Positions 18,901 through 26,727 of a DNA stretch of 64,000 nucleotides are shown here, one piece after another; the first letter of the stretch is position 1, and each line of letters starts with the position of its first letter. The position numbers and the translations under genes are program-made. A model generated the notes under the pieces. That model was not told where the DNA came from. It worked only from the letters and a program-made list of their open reading frames with translations, and did no database searches. The DNA comes from CAXXFQ01 sp963674475 (GTDB lineage: Bacteria > Planctomycetota > Planctomycetia > Pirellulales > Thermoguttaceae): positions 744,001 to 808,000 of the forward strand of contig CAXXFQ010000024.1 of assembly GCA_963674475.2 (NCBI GenBank), written 5' to 3'.

Positions 18901-20878
18901 CCGGCTCGGCCGTTTTTTCTTCAGCTTCCTCGGAAATTCCCTTTGCCGGTTCGACAAGCGGGCCTTCCGACTTGACGATTTCGATCTGGGTCTTTTTGTC
19001 AGGTTGAACCGAGATATTACGAATCTCGACCCACCGCTTTGGCCGACTTTGGATACGAAACTCTTTCACCTTTTCCAGGGGCAAGTCAGGGAACTCGGCT
19101 CTCCTGGAATTGAGGTGTTTGCCGGCACTGCAGCCGTATTGGTTACCGTAATGAGGTTGGTTGTTTTCAAGATCAATCGCGACGATCCTGACATAGCGTT
19201 GACGCAAATCATGAGTAACCGACAGGGTGGCGGCCCCCTCTTTTTCCGTTGGAGTCGATATGATGAAACTGCCCGCAAGGGTGCCAATCGCCGATTCGCC
19301 ATCATCCCGTCCCTTGACATGATGCGTCGTCCATTCCCCTACGGCATATTCGATATGAAGCGAAACGGTCGACTGCCCTTTTTTGATGACGGCTGCCTGG
19401 ATGTTGACCTCTCGTGAGTCATTGCCCGGCAGAGCTCTGCTTGTCGAACTGCCGGTTTGATGAAGACAAGCGGAGAACCATTCTTCCTGATCCTGCGGGG
19501 CAACCGAGCGATAAACCACTTCGCGGGTCGCTTCCCCAATGTCAGGATGAACGCGGCCGCGAAATTCCTCCGAATCATACGGCGGCTTCGCAAGCAGCGA
19601 ACCGTCCGGTTTCCACCATTTTTTTCCTTCGGACGGATGCTCGCTGACGCCCAGCACCTCGACCATCGCCCCATTAGGCAGTTTGATCGCAAACGGTCCG
19701 GCACGTTTTACTAGTTGGGCCTTATTGTTCTCGGACTTCTCTTCGGCGGTCGGTTCTGCCAAGACGAATTGAAGCGTCCCCAAGACGGCGGCGGAAAGCA
19801 GCGTGGCAAAACCGAAGGCAAACGTTTTGCGACGGCGCAGCGGGAGCGTGAACACCCCTGCACGCAGCACGCTTAAGCGGCGGCTGATCGTGGAGGTCCG
19901 GGCCATCGCGATCCCCGAGGTCGGAATCGGACCGCAGACCTCGATCGCCACTCGGGCCAGCGTCCGACAATAACCGGCCACGTCTCCGACCAACTCGGCC
20001 GACACCGCGTCGCTGACCAGCTCGCACGCCGCCAAATGGGCCTTCCGCATCTGCCACGCCAGCGGATGAAACCAGAGCAGGATCGAAACCAAGTGGAGCC
20101 CGACGTTCCACGCCACATCATGATAGCGAACGTGGGCCAGTTCATGCGCCAAAATGCCCGGCAGGTCGCCCCGATAAGCCTCCTCGCACATCCGCGACGG
20201 CAACAACAGCCGCGACCGACGAAACCCGAGGAGAAACGGCGAGGCGACCTTCGGCGATTGGACCACCTCGACTCGACGTCGACAGCCGATCGCACGGGCC
20301 ACCCGTCGACATTCTTCCAAAACCGCCTCGGGCACCTTTTGACCATCACCTTGAGCTCGAACCGAAAGAGCCGAAACCCGTCGATGGCCATGCCATAGGC
20401 GAACAAGCAGGACCACGACTCCCCCGAGCCAAACCGCCAAGAGCGGGTAGATCAAATCGATTGTTTTGCCCGACTGTCTTGAACTCAACGGCAGCGAATC
20501 GGAAAGATTTGGTTCGAATGGCTCTTGCGAAAGGGGTTCCATAAGGTTCGGGGAAACCCAGCTCGGCTGGAGGGAATCACGGTACGGCTCCCCGGCAGAA
20601 GCAACCATCATAGCGGGGGCGATTTCTACGACCGGCACAGGATGCGGCATCTTGATCTTAAACGCCGGAGCTAAACAGCTCACCGCCAAAAGCACGGCCA
20701 GACTAACGGCCGTCACGCGCCAGAGAAGAACCCGCCAACGCGGATTGGCTTGAATCAGCAGCAGATGGACCAGCCAGGCGGCCGCCAGAATCGCCGTAGT
20801 TTTTAAAAGAAACATGCCCCAAACTCCCAAGTGAAAAATCGATTCCGAACCGCCAAACCCATTAAGAAAAGCGTTCAT
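15947..20878 (-). CDS. M56/BlaR1-like membrane metallopeptidase fused to carboxypeptidase-regulatory-like repeats and thioredoxin-like domains
   Basis: 1643 residues. The N-terminus has membrane segments at about 22-44, 50-72 and 143-162, then an M56 peptidase domain with zinc motif HELAH at 245-249 and the downstream Glu at 286 (ACELVSDA), and a further membrane segment near 355. A long exported part follows: a Glu/Lys-rich linker, then about six carboxypeptidase-regulatory-like (transthyretin-fold) modules recognisable by V-x-D-P-E-G-R-P-V-A-G (VEGVVVDPEGRPVAGV; VLSGRVVLQGDDSKPVADAK). Two thioredoxin-like regions end the protein, the last with C1530-RP-C1533. In BlaR1/MecR1 the M56 domain cleaves a BlaI-type repressor when an outside sensor is engaged. 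Here the BlaI-type gene overlaps it by 4 bp. The usual penicillin-binding sensor is absent, so the signal may be a ligand of the repeat modules or redox state. Confidence 0.85.
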   Translation of the reverse strand: MNAFLNGFGGSESIFHLGVWGMFLLKTTAILAAAWLVHLLLIQANPRWRVLLWRVTAVSLAVLLAVSCLAPAFKIKMPHPVPVVEIAPAMMVASAGEPYRDSLQPSWVSPNLMEPLSQEPFEPNLSDSLPLSSRQSGKTIDLIYPLLAVWLGGVVVLLVRLWHGHRRVSALSVRAQGDGQKVPEAVLEECRRVARAIGCRRRVEVVQSPKVASPFLLGFRRSRLLLPSRMCEEAYRGDLPGILAHELAHVRYHDVAWNVGLHLVSILLWFHPLAWQMRKAHLAACELVSDAVSAELVGDVAGYCRTLARVAIEVCGPIPTSGIAMARTSTISRRLSVLRAGVFTLPLRRRKTFAFGFATLLSAAVLGTLQFVLAEPTAEEKSENNKAQLVKRAGPFAIKLPNGAMVEVLGVSEHPSEGKKWWKPDGSLLAKPPYDSEEFRGRVHPDIGEATREVVYRSVAPQDQEEWFSACLHQTGSSTSRALPGNDSREVNIQAAVIKKGQSTVSLHIEYAVGEWTTHHVKGRDDGESAIGTLAGSFIISTPTEKEGAATLSVTHDLRQRYVRIVAIDLENNQPHYGNQYGCSAGKHLNSRRAEFPDLPLEKVKEFRIQSRPKRWVEIRNISVQPDKKTQIEIVKSEGPLVEPAKGISEEAEEKTAEPEAKGDSKKEARKTIPVEGVVVDPEGRPVAGVSLQLLLLRKQDPIVQSDASGRFRFDVEVPPRGRTILARLADGSQQAFYRFPWVTNPKEKPREPVRLTLRPARVIDVSVVDGESKPVSGAFVGASLTVEPLDSGHTDRNGKCTLRVPAEAPMQNVFALKSGFGLDYVAFKPKDMASLESGPSDELEIKMSTVLTLDGARTVQVKLLDPEGKPMAGAKVNSWYFQKPRQSALEHWNTLNVSGIRELTEKTDVHGLVRFDWLPAWNTDKITFSYSPPQEYCLSKRIEFDPKGDKKELTARLVRTVLLGGKVRFPDGRLAADLKMTAIGAGYQTDRFRQSVQTDADGSFEFHAYPDQFYMIEVENSEWAGTTTEGIVLRPDKPINDVEIVLQPACKIYGQVTVGPDMKPWAGQSMRLWREGPEYHKLPPEKQLPNPTHRNRAIIVNFWRHATTDTNGRYEFHVGPGTYNLKGPDNAPTKEVTVTKEKSLQFDLHAPRPNRGVLSGRVVLQGDDSKPVADAKVYGVARSFSGRDFLVTTDSQGRFRTKRSLNQMFVQAKNKDGTLGGMVEITGDDEEITIEVQPTTSAEGRLLDGGSGKPLADRKIECGVRVYGVKEDGTPLESCSVRFGSSVKTDADGHFKITGLIIGAEYHLSTPLEGGGFTAGGVSKPLGQIAVKEPKPISLGDLQLSTAPHPYRPPTFDEQVAKTFFDKSGSFQSCLDATLKKIQSTQQRVLILFTDPKSEAYREYYQRYFDSVLEELQIAIADYRLLAVDSKSDQAEETVAFLKTRFGVDLSELDQPALLVIDADGKLLASEGASAVSKADSVDRKKLLAFLKKHAPEHPDAETLLAEALAQAKRDNKRVLVYETAGVNCRPCHRLARFLKSQEAILSPDYVVVKIDRWRYPHGGQVLKRLRPDRNGSIPRFVILDSDGTALINSDSPEGNIGFPSAPKEIDYFMKMIKTTAQRITPEELDRLRESLETGSTK

Positions 20879-21264
20879 GACTTTTTCCTCTCGGAGGAAT
20901 CGGTCTCGTTGGATTCTTCTTGTGCCATTCGCTGCAACTCAAGCAACTCTTTCGGTGAGAGTTTTTCCTTGGCCAGCAGATGGCACAACAAGGCCTCGCT
21001 CGATCCGCCACAGAACGTGTCGACCAGATCGCCCAACATCGAGCGAAACGTCGATTCCCGCTTCGTCTTCGCGCAATAGTAAAACGCCTTCCCCTTGCCT
21101 CGCCGCGTCAGATGGCCCTTATCAACCAAGATAGTCAAATAAGATCGCAGGGCGGCGTTTTTGATCGGACGCGGAAAATGCTCCTGGATCTCGGCCGGTT
21201 TCATTTCGCCGTGCTCCCAGAGTATCCGCATGACTTCCATCTCACCGGGGGTAAACTGAGCCAT
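20875..21264 (-). CDS. BlaI/MecI/CopY-family transcriptional repressor
   Basis: 129 residues from the ATG at 21264, with GAGG six bases upstream; a GTG four codons earlier is less likely. The winged helix covers residues about 3-70 (FTPGEMEVMRILWEHGEMKP; NAALRSYLTILVDKGHLTRR; wing GKGKAFYYCAK). A C-terminal dimerisation helix region (SMLGDLVDTFCGGSSEALLC) follows. Its stop overlaps the start of the M56 gene (ATGA), so the two are translationally coupled, as in blaI-blaR1 systems. The dimer should repress its own operon until cleaved by the M56 partner. An imperfect palindrome upstream is the likely binding site. Confidence 0.9.
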   Translation of the reverse strand: MAQFTPGEMEVMRILWEHGEMKPAEIQEHFPRPIKNAALRSYLTILVDKGHLTRRGKGKAFYYCAKTKRESTFRSMLGDLVDTFCGGSSEALLCHLLAKEKLSPKELLELQRMAQEESNETDSSERKKS

Positions 21265-21308
21265 AAAAAACCTCACAAGAAAAAGGACGTTTACCAGACC
21301 TGCAGATC

Positions 21309-21363
21309 ATCCTACACATTCATCGGAGCCCGTCAAGAGAAATATGCAGATATTTCTACATAT
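21309..21363 (-). promoter_or_regulatory. Promoter and candidate BlaI operator of the blaI-M56 operon
   Basis: On the minus strand TTGACG (21331-21336) and TAGGAT (21309-21314) are 16 bp apart and 45 bp upstream of the repressor start. Just upstream lies an imperfect palindrome, ATATGCAGA-TATT-TCTACATAT (21342-21363; 8 of 9 pairs), AT-rich like known BlaI sites. Regulation is inferred from position. The remaining 21364-21744 shows no gene. Confidence 0.45.
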
Positions 21364-21744
21364 AGTAAAAATCCCCCCCGGTCTAGCGAGCAGACTGGTA
21401 ACGGGCAGAAGGTGGGGTGCCGGGTGCGGGCATTTTTCTGGGGGGCTTACGTTGTCGTAATACACAAAAGGAGCGAATTTCTCTTTATATCATCCCCTCA
21501 TCTTAGAGGTTCTCGCTATTTAAAATAGATCGATTGCGATATCCTTCTCGTTTTGTTAGAATAAAATAGTGTCTTTTGGTGTTGTTGCGATAGATGGTAA
21601 AGGCCATATACTTTCTGGGCGATAACACTTCCGCAAGCGTCTTTGTTCAAGGCACCCCTTTCGGGGTAACGAGTTGCGGAAAACGGGATAGATTGAAAAG
21701 GCAAAAAACCTTATAGAAAAAAATAAACAGGGGTAGAAACGGCC

Positions 21745-24700
21745 ATGTCGTTATGGAAAAAGACCACGGATTGTCTCTCTCGAAATAATATTGCTCAACT
21801 TTCACGGCTTGGCGATCTGGCCAACCGACAACATCGCCTGCGGCTCGAGCCGCTCGAAGACCGCCGGATGCTTTCCGTGTTGCACGTCGACGCCGATGCA
21901 CTGGCCGGAGGCGACGGCCTTGCGTGGGGTTCTGCCTATGACGATCTGCAATTGGCGCTCGATCGGGCCGAGGTTCTCAATGCCGACGAGATTGAGACGA
22001 ACGATATCGATCAGATCTGGATCGCCGAAGGGGCGTATCTGCCGACCAAACGGCTCGAGCCGGAAAACGAACGGTCAGCCGCCTTCTCACTCTTGGACCA
22101 CGTGGCCCTTTACGGTGGTTTTGAGGGAAATGAAGCTGCATTGGACCAGCGCGACTGGGCGACCCACGAAACGATTCTTTCCGGGGATCTGGGCATTCAA
22201 GCCGACACTTCCGACAACGCCTACACCGTCGTTTACTCTGGCGAGAACATCAAGGCAACGCTCGACGGAATTTCGATCACCGGCGGAAGTGCGCATGGTT
22301 CAATCTATTATCCGGAACAAATGCGCGGAGGTGGCATTTTTAATGCCGGTGATCTAAAGGTCATCAATTCAACGATCTCAGGCAACTCGGCCGACAGGGA
22401 AGGGGGAGGTGTTTATAGTAACCTTGGCAATTTCAGTATCTCTAACTCGACTATTTCTGACAACTCGTCTTGGTTAGGGGGAGGAGTCTATCAGCTTGCT
22501 GGAAACTTGACCGTCACGAGTACGACGATTTCAGATAACTCGGCCAGAGATTACGGTGGTGGGATATACTGTTGCGTGGGCAGTATGCTCAATGTCATGG
22601 ATTCGAACATTTCTGGAAACGCAGCCGGCTTCGGTGGCGGTATCTACGGTCAGGATGACTGTTCAGCAAGTGTTGACAACTCCATCATCTCAGACAATTC
22701 AGCCACTATAAGCGGCGGTGGCATGAACTTCGTTTCATTTGGTAGCCTAATTGTCTCTAACTCGACGATCTCCGGCAACTCGGCAACCTATGATGGTGGA
22801 GGCGGCATTTACGCTGAATGTGGGGATTTCACTTTAACTAATTCGACCGTTTCTGGTAATTTCTCTATACAAGGCGATGGAGGGGGAATCGACCAGTCTC
22901 AAGGTGTTTTACTCGTTACCAACACCACGATTTCAGCCAACTCAGCCAGCAATCGCGGCGGCGGGATCAGTAGCGATTCCAGTGAGACCGTTTTCATTGA
23001 CAAGTCCATCATCTCGGACAATGTCAGTGATGGCATCTACCTTGGAAATGCTTTTAATGCGACGATTCGGGATACCCAAATCAGCGGAAACAGTTGGGTC
23101 GGAATAAAGAATTGTCGTAGTAACTTGACGGTTACTGATTCCACCGTGTCGAATAATGCAAAGGGTGGAATTTATTCATATGGTGACTTGATGGTTACGA
23201 ACTCGACGATTTCCAGTAATAAGTTGGATGACAATCAAGGTGGCCCGGGGATCACGATAATCGGGACAGCGACGATTGAAGGTTCAATCATCTTTGATCA
23301 TTTCAATTCTTACGATGATGGTAATGGTGGTGGATTACTTTTGGAAAGTGGTGAGTGTTCCATAGCCAACACCCTCTTCTCAGGAAATTTCGCCAAGGAT
23401 TGTGGAGGCGGAATTTATCTTAGGGCTGGAACCCTAACGGTCTCCGATTCGACGTTTCTTGACAATACGGCGGTTCGGGATGGCGGTGCGATTTATAGTC
23501 AAGGTAATGGCGAGTTCTTCGTTTCCGGGTCGACCTTCGAGGGGAACTACGCCGATGCAGGTGGAGGTGCAATTTACAACTGGTTAGGTGGAACCGGAAC
23601 TGTCGTCGATTCCACCTTCACGAAGAACACTTCCGGCGGCCACGGCGGGGCGCTTGCGAACACGGGGACCTTACACCTGTCGGGTTTGACCGTTTCCGGT
23701 AATACGACCACGGGTGAGGGCGTTTGCGTAATGGGCGGCGGTGGGATTTCCAATCAAAACGTCATGACTATTGCCAATTCCACGATTGTCGGGAATCATG
23801 GAGCCAAAGGTGGCGGTATCTACACTTACGGTGAACTGACCCTCACTTCCACGACGGTCAGTGGGAACACGGCCGAGAACGGCGGGGGAATTTATAATCG
23901 CCATAATAGCCCTTACAGTACATGCATTTTATCCCTACAAAACTCGATTATCTCGCTCAACGAGACGAGTTCGGGAACGGAAATCTCGGGTATTGTCACG
24001 TCGCTCAATAGTTGCCTTCTCGGGTCGGACCCGAAGTTTATTCGCAACCCATCCGACGGCGGCGATGGCTGGGGGGACGATCCGTCGACACCGGAAATCG
24101 ACGAAGGAGCCAACGATGACTATGGCGATCTGCGACTTCGGCCCTACAGCCCGGCCGTTGATGCGGGGAACAATACCTTGGCCGTCGACGCTACCGGAAA
24201 TCCGCTTTTAACCGATATGGTCGGGAACCCGCGGATCCAAAACGAGACAATCGATATCGGGGCGTTTGAACAAATTCCGCTTCTGATGGGCGATGTCAAT
24301 GAAGACGGTAACGTAAACGCAAGCGACTTTGCCTATTTCATGTCCAATTGGCAATACGGAACGGCCAACTGGCCAGGCGGCGATCCGGTGCTGAGCCCGA
24401 CCGGCTCGGTTGCCGGCGATCTCGACGAAGACGGCACGGTCTCGGCAACGGACTTTGCCTATTTCATGTCCAACTGGCAAGGATCAATGCTCAAGGTTTC
24501 GACGCCGGTCGACGACCTCACTTTGAGCGAGGGGGACCCACAGCCGGAGCCAATCGATCTGTACGAAGTTTTTAACCTCAATGCGTCGCTTTATTATGAC
24601 GACCAGCTTGATTCTTCTTTGGTGCTGAACTACTCGGTCGAGAGCAGTAATCCCGAACTGGTGATGGCCGAAGTGATCGACGGTCGTTGGCTGCAACTGA

Positions 24701-25017
24701 CCTACTTGCCCTACAGCGAAGGACAAGATCGAACCCCGGCCGTAATCACCGTCACCGGTGGCGTGAGTCTTATGGGCGGTCCGGTATCAGCAAGCGATCA
24801 GTTTACCGTCAACGTCGAATTGCCCGTGACCGTACCTCTTTCGATGGTCGCCTCACAAGCGGCTCCCATGACGGCGGCTGATTGGACCTTGGACAACGAG
24901 GTCATAATGTCGTTGGCGCTCGACTTGCATCAGCATCAATCAACCGCCAAGAAGTCCGACGAGCAAGAGTTAAAACAAGAAAAACTCTGGGCAGCCGCTT
25001 ATGCGGATTATGAGTAA
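21745..25017 (+). CDS. Cell-surface right-handed beta-helix protein with LEPLEDRRML motif and dockerin
   Basis: 1090 residues. Start ATG at 21745 preceded by an AGGGG-type site. LEPLEDRRML at residues 34-43 is the N-terminal motif that recurs in large exported planctomycete proteins. Residues about 45-170 resemble the entry of choice-of-anchor-Q proteins (LHVDADALAGGDGLAWGSAY). Residues 170-760 are about 20 parallel beta-helix coils of the pattern VxNSTISGNSAxxxGGGIY. A type I dockerin starts at D850, with two calcium loops (DVNEDGNVNASDF and DLDEDGTVSATDF), each followed by AYFMSNWQ. A cadherin-like sheet (residues 915-1030) and a charged tail end the protein. Probably an exported adhesion or polymer-binding protein. 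No cohesin gene is in the window. Confidence 0.85.
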   Translation: MSLWKKTTDCLSRNNIAQLSRLGDLANRQHRLRLEPLEDRRMLSVLHVDADALAGGDGLAWGSAYDDLQLALDRAEVLNADEIETNDIDQIWIAEGAYLPTKRLEPENERSAAFSLLDHVALYGGFEGNEAALDQRDWATHETILSGDLGIQADTSDNAYTVVYSGENIKATLDGISITGGSAHGSIYYPEQMRGGGIFNAGDLKVINSTISGNSADREGGGVYSNLGNFSISNSTISDNSSWLGGGVYQLAGNLTVTSTTISDNSARDYGGGIYCCVGSMLNVMDSNISGNAAGFGGGIYGQDDCSASVDNSIISDNSATISGGGMNFVSFGSLIVSNSTISGNSATYDGGGGIYAECGDFTLTNSTVSGNFSIQGDGGGIDQSQGVLLVTNTTISANSASNRGGGISSDSSETVFIDKSIISDNVSDGIYLGNAFNATIRDTQISGNSWVGIKNCRSNLTVTDSTVSNNAKGGIYSYGDLMVTNSTISSNKLDDNQGGPGITIIGTATIEGSIIFDHFNSYDDGNGGGLLLESGECSIANTLFSGNFAKDCGGGIYLRAGTLTVSDSTFLDNTAVRDGGAIYSQGNGEFFVSGSTFEGNYADAGGGAIYNWLGGTGTVVDSTFTKNTSGGHGGALANTGTLHLSGLTVSGNTTTGEGVCVMGGGGISNQNVMTIANSTIVGNHGAKGGGIYTYGELTLTSTTVSGNTAENGGGIYNRHNSPYSTCILSLQNSIISLNETSSGTEISGIVTSLNSCLLGSDPKFIRNPSDGGDGWGDDPSTPEIDEGANDDYGDLRLRPYSPAVDAGNNTLAVDATGNPLLTDMVGNPRIQNETIDIGAFEQIPLLMGDVNEDGNVNASDFAYFMSNWQYGTANWPGGDPVLSPTGSVAGDLDEDGTVSATDFAYFMSNWQGSMLKVSTPVDDLTLSEGDPQPEPIDLYEVFNLNASLYYDDQLDSSLVLNYSVESSNPELVMAEVIDGRWLQLTYLPYSEGQDRTPAVITVTGGVSLMGGPVSASDQFTVNVELPVTVPLSMVASQAAPMTAADWTLDNEVIMSLALDLHQHQSTAKKSDEQELKQEKLWAAAYADYE

Positions 25018-25058
25018 ATGGGGGAGCACCTTCCTTGGGTATACATGCTGATTAGCGC

Positions 25059-25173
25059 GAGCACCAGGCGCTGGGTTATCGGCCGATGTTGTCGGTAAAA
25101 CCTTGTTTGGTGCTCTTTCTTTGCCCGCGAATGACAAAAACGTCGCTGTAAACGGCTGTTATTCTTTTGTCAT
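25059..25173. terminator. Terminator-like stem followed by a perfect inverted repeat
   Basis: GAGCACCA (25059-25066) pairs with TGGTGCTC (25108-25115), followed by TTTCTTT, consistent with termination of the beta-helix gene. Next comes a perfect 9-base inverted repeat, ATGACAAAA (25131-25139) and TTTTGTCAT (25165-25173), with a 25-base loop. Nothing else is recognised in 25174-25435. Confidence 0.5.
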
Positions 25174-25435
25174 GAAGCAAGCCTCCTACTGACGTTTGCA
25201 GAGCTCATGAACCGAGGCCGATCAACGGGAGACCGGAAAAAGGGCTGAATAAGTTGATTGGCCGGGTCATTTTCCAAGCAAACGCCAATAAAGGCCCTTG
25301 CCGGACCAGCCGACTACGAATCTGCCATATCAACACGCCCAAATTTTCCGGCCCTTTACAATTAATCCTCTTTGGAAAACACTCCGTGTGGATTTATGAG
25401 AAACAGTCTGTCAACGTAAGGTGTCGTGGAGGGAG

Positions 25436-26467
25436 CTATTTTTCCAGGACCCGTTCGTAGGCCCGGCCGATGGTGTCCCAGACTTCGAGTGCTCGTGGTG
25501 CGGCCAGGACGGTTCCGTGTCCGCCTCGGTAGGTCCAGGCGAAAAGGCTTTCGACGCCTAGCTCGCTGTAGAGTTCGGCGATATCGACGATTTCGCCCAG
25601 ATCTTCCGGCTCCTGGTAGTATCCCATGAGCCAGCGTTGGTTGCCGACGTGGCTTTGCTTGGCCACCTCGACCGTGCGCTCGGTGATCGCTCGGAAGAAG
25701 CTGCGCGGGAGTTGGTAGGAAAGAATGGTCGTACTGAAAACGTCGCAGGCGTCGGAACGGGCGACCCGGTTCCAGTTGTCATAGCCGCGGTTTTCGGTGA
25801 CGTAATACGTTCCCAGCGTCGCGTGAACACAGCAGGTGATTTTCGAGTTAGGTCGAATCCGTTTGACTTTTCGAGCGGCGGTTTCCAGAATATCCAAGGC
25901 CCGGTCGTGGCGAAACCGTTTGACTTCCATGGTCAATTGCTTCGGCATTTCGTAGCCATAAAGCTCTTCAAACATTCTTTGGCAATACGGGCAGCGGCAG
26001 GCCCAATCGTCACCCGCGCCGCCGGTGATCGACGCGTATCCTTTCGGCAACGCGTAGTGCGGCTCGTCCCAGAAAAACCCGTCGGCGTCGACCTCTTCCG
26101 CCAAGCGTTCGATGATATCGAAAAAGTAATCGCGGAAGGCTTTCGTATTGAAACAGGCGGCCGGAAGCGTTTCGCCGGTGAAGGCCGAAACTTGCCGGTT
26201 ACCGGGATTGTTGTTGAGAAACAGACTCGGCGGTTCCCCGCCAAACCATTTCCCGATTCCCCAGGTGTCGAGATAGACGGTCAGTCCCTGTTCTTTCGCC
26301 GCTTCGACGATACGAGGGATGTTGGGCCACCAGAAATCGAGATCGAATTCCGAGAGGGCCAAGATAACGGCCGTGCACGAGTGACGCCGCATTTCAGCAA
26401 AGTCACGGGCGGCGTGTTCAACGTGCCCCATGCCATAGTAGCTAACCCCGGTTTCGACTACCGCCAT
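25436..26467 (-). CDS. TIM-barrel glycosidase-like protein of unknown specificity
   Basis: 343 residues, no signal peptide, so cytoplasmic. AAGGAAGAG precedes the start. Strands and loops fit a (beta/alpha)8 barrel: SCTAVILALSEFDLDFWWPN, GLTVYLDTWGIGKWFGGEPP, then VDADGFFWDEPHYALPKG with an acidic pair (D-E) at the end of strand 4, as in retaining glycosidases. Next come ACRCPYCQRMFEELYGYEMP with a CxxC pair, ITCCVHATLGTYY, and a C-terminal strand with FAWTYRGGHGTV. The family is not one I can name. It is divergent from the hexosaminidase operon and shares its promoter motif, so it probably acts on an intracellular sugar intermediate from that pathway. Confidence 0.65.
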   Translation of the reverse strand: MAVVETGVSYYGMGHVEHAARDFAEMRRHSCTAVILALSEFDLDFWWPNIPRIVEAAKEQGLTVYLDTWGIGKWFGGEPPSLFLNNNPGNRQVSAFTGETLPAACFNTKAFRDYFFDIIERLAEEVDADGFFWDEPHYALPKGYASITGGAGDDWACRCPYCQRMFEELYGYEMPKQLTMEVKRFRHDRALDILETAARKVKRIRPNSKITCCVHATLGTYYVTENRGYDNWNRVARSDACDVFSTTILSYQLPRSFFRAITERTVEVAKQSHVGNQRWLMGYYQEPEDLGEIVDIAELYSELGVESLFAWTYRGGHGTVLAAPRALEVWDTIGRAYERVLEK

Positions 26468-26501
26468 TTTTTCTCTTCCTTTTTTACGACTTCCTGAAAG
26501 A

Positions 26502-26554
26502 AACTAGAACAGTTGTTGGCGGATATTGTAACAATCACCAAAGGGGAACGTCAA
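26502..26554 (-). promoter_or_regulatory. Promoter with downstream operator motif for the TIM-barrel gene
   Basis: Minus strand: TTGACG (26549-26554), 18 bp, TACAAT (26525-26530). The motif AACTAGAACAGTT (plus-strand reading, 26502-26514), with half-arms AACT and AGTT, sits about 10-20 bp downstream of the -10, where a bound repressor would block initiation or clearance. Its first 11 bases recur in the divergent promoter. Confidence 0.55.
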
Positions 26555-26647
26555 GCCGTTTTGACTTTAGTGTTAACCTATTTCTATCTTTTATTGATTC
26601 CTGAAGACGGCAATGTCGATATTTCTTCCGTTTCTCGCCATGATTTA

Positions 26648-26676
26648 TTGACACAGAACTAGAACAGCATTAAAAT
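26648..26676 (+). promoter_or_regulatory. Promoter with operator motif in the spacer for the hexosaminidase operon
   Basis: Consensus TTGACA (26648-26653), 17 bp, TAAAAT (26671-26676), about 50 bp upstream of the GH20 start. The spacer contains AACTAGAACAG (26657-26667), the same 11 bases as at 26502. This suggests strong transcription held off by a repressor, plausibly the GntR/LacI-type protein at 28432. Confidence 0.65.
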
Positions 26677-26727
26677 ACGCTAAAAGCAAGACGGAAAACC
26701 TGACCTTCCTTCCCCCCCGAGATTGCC

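Noticed and set aside
22340..23900. Regularly spaced repeats resembling a CRISPR array
   Set aside because: The repeats encode beta-helix coils in one open frame, with variable length and codons; no leader or cas genes.
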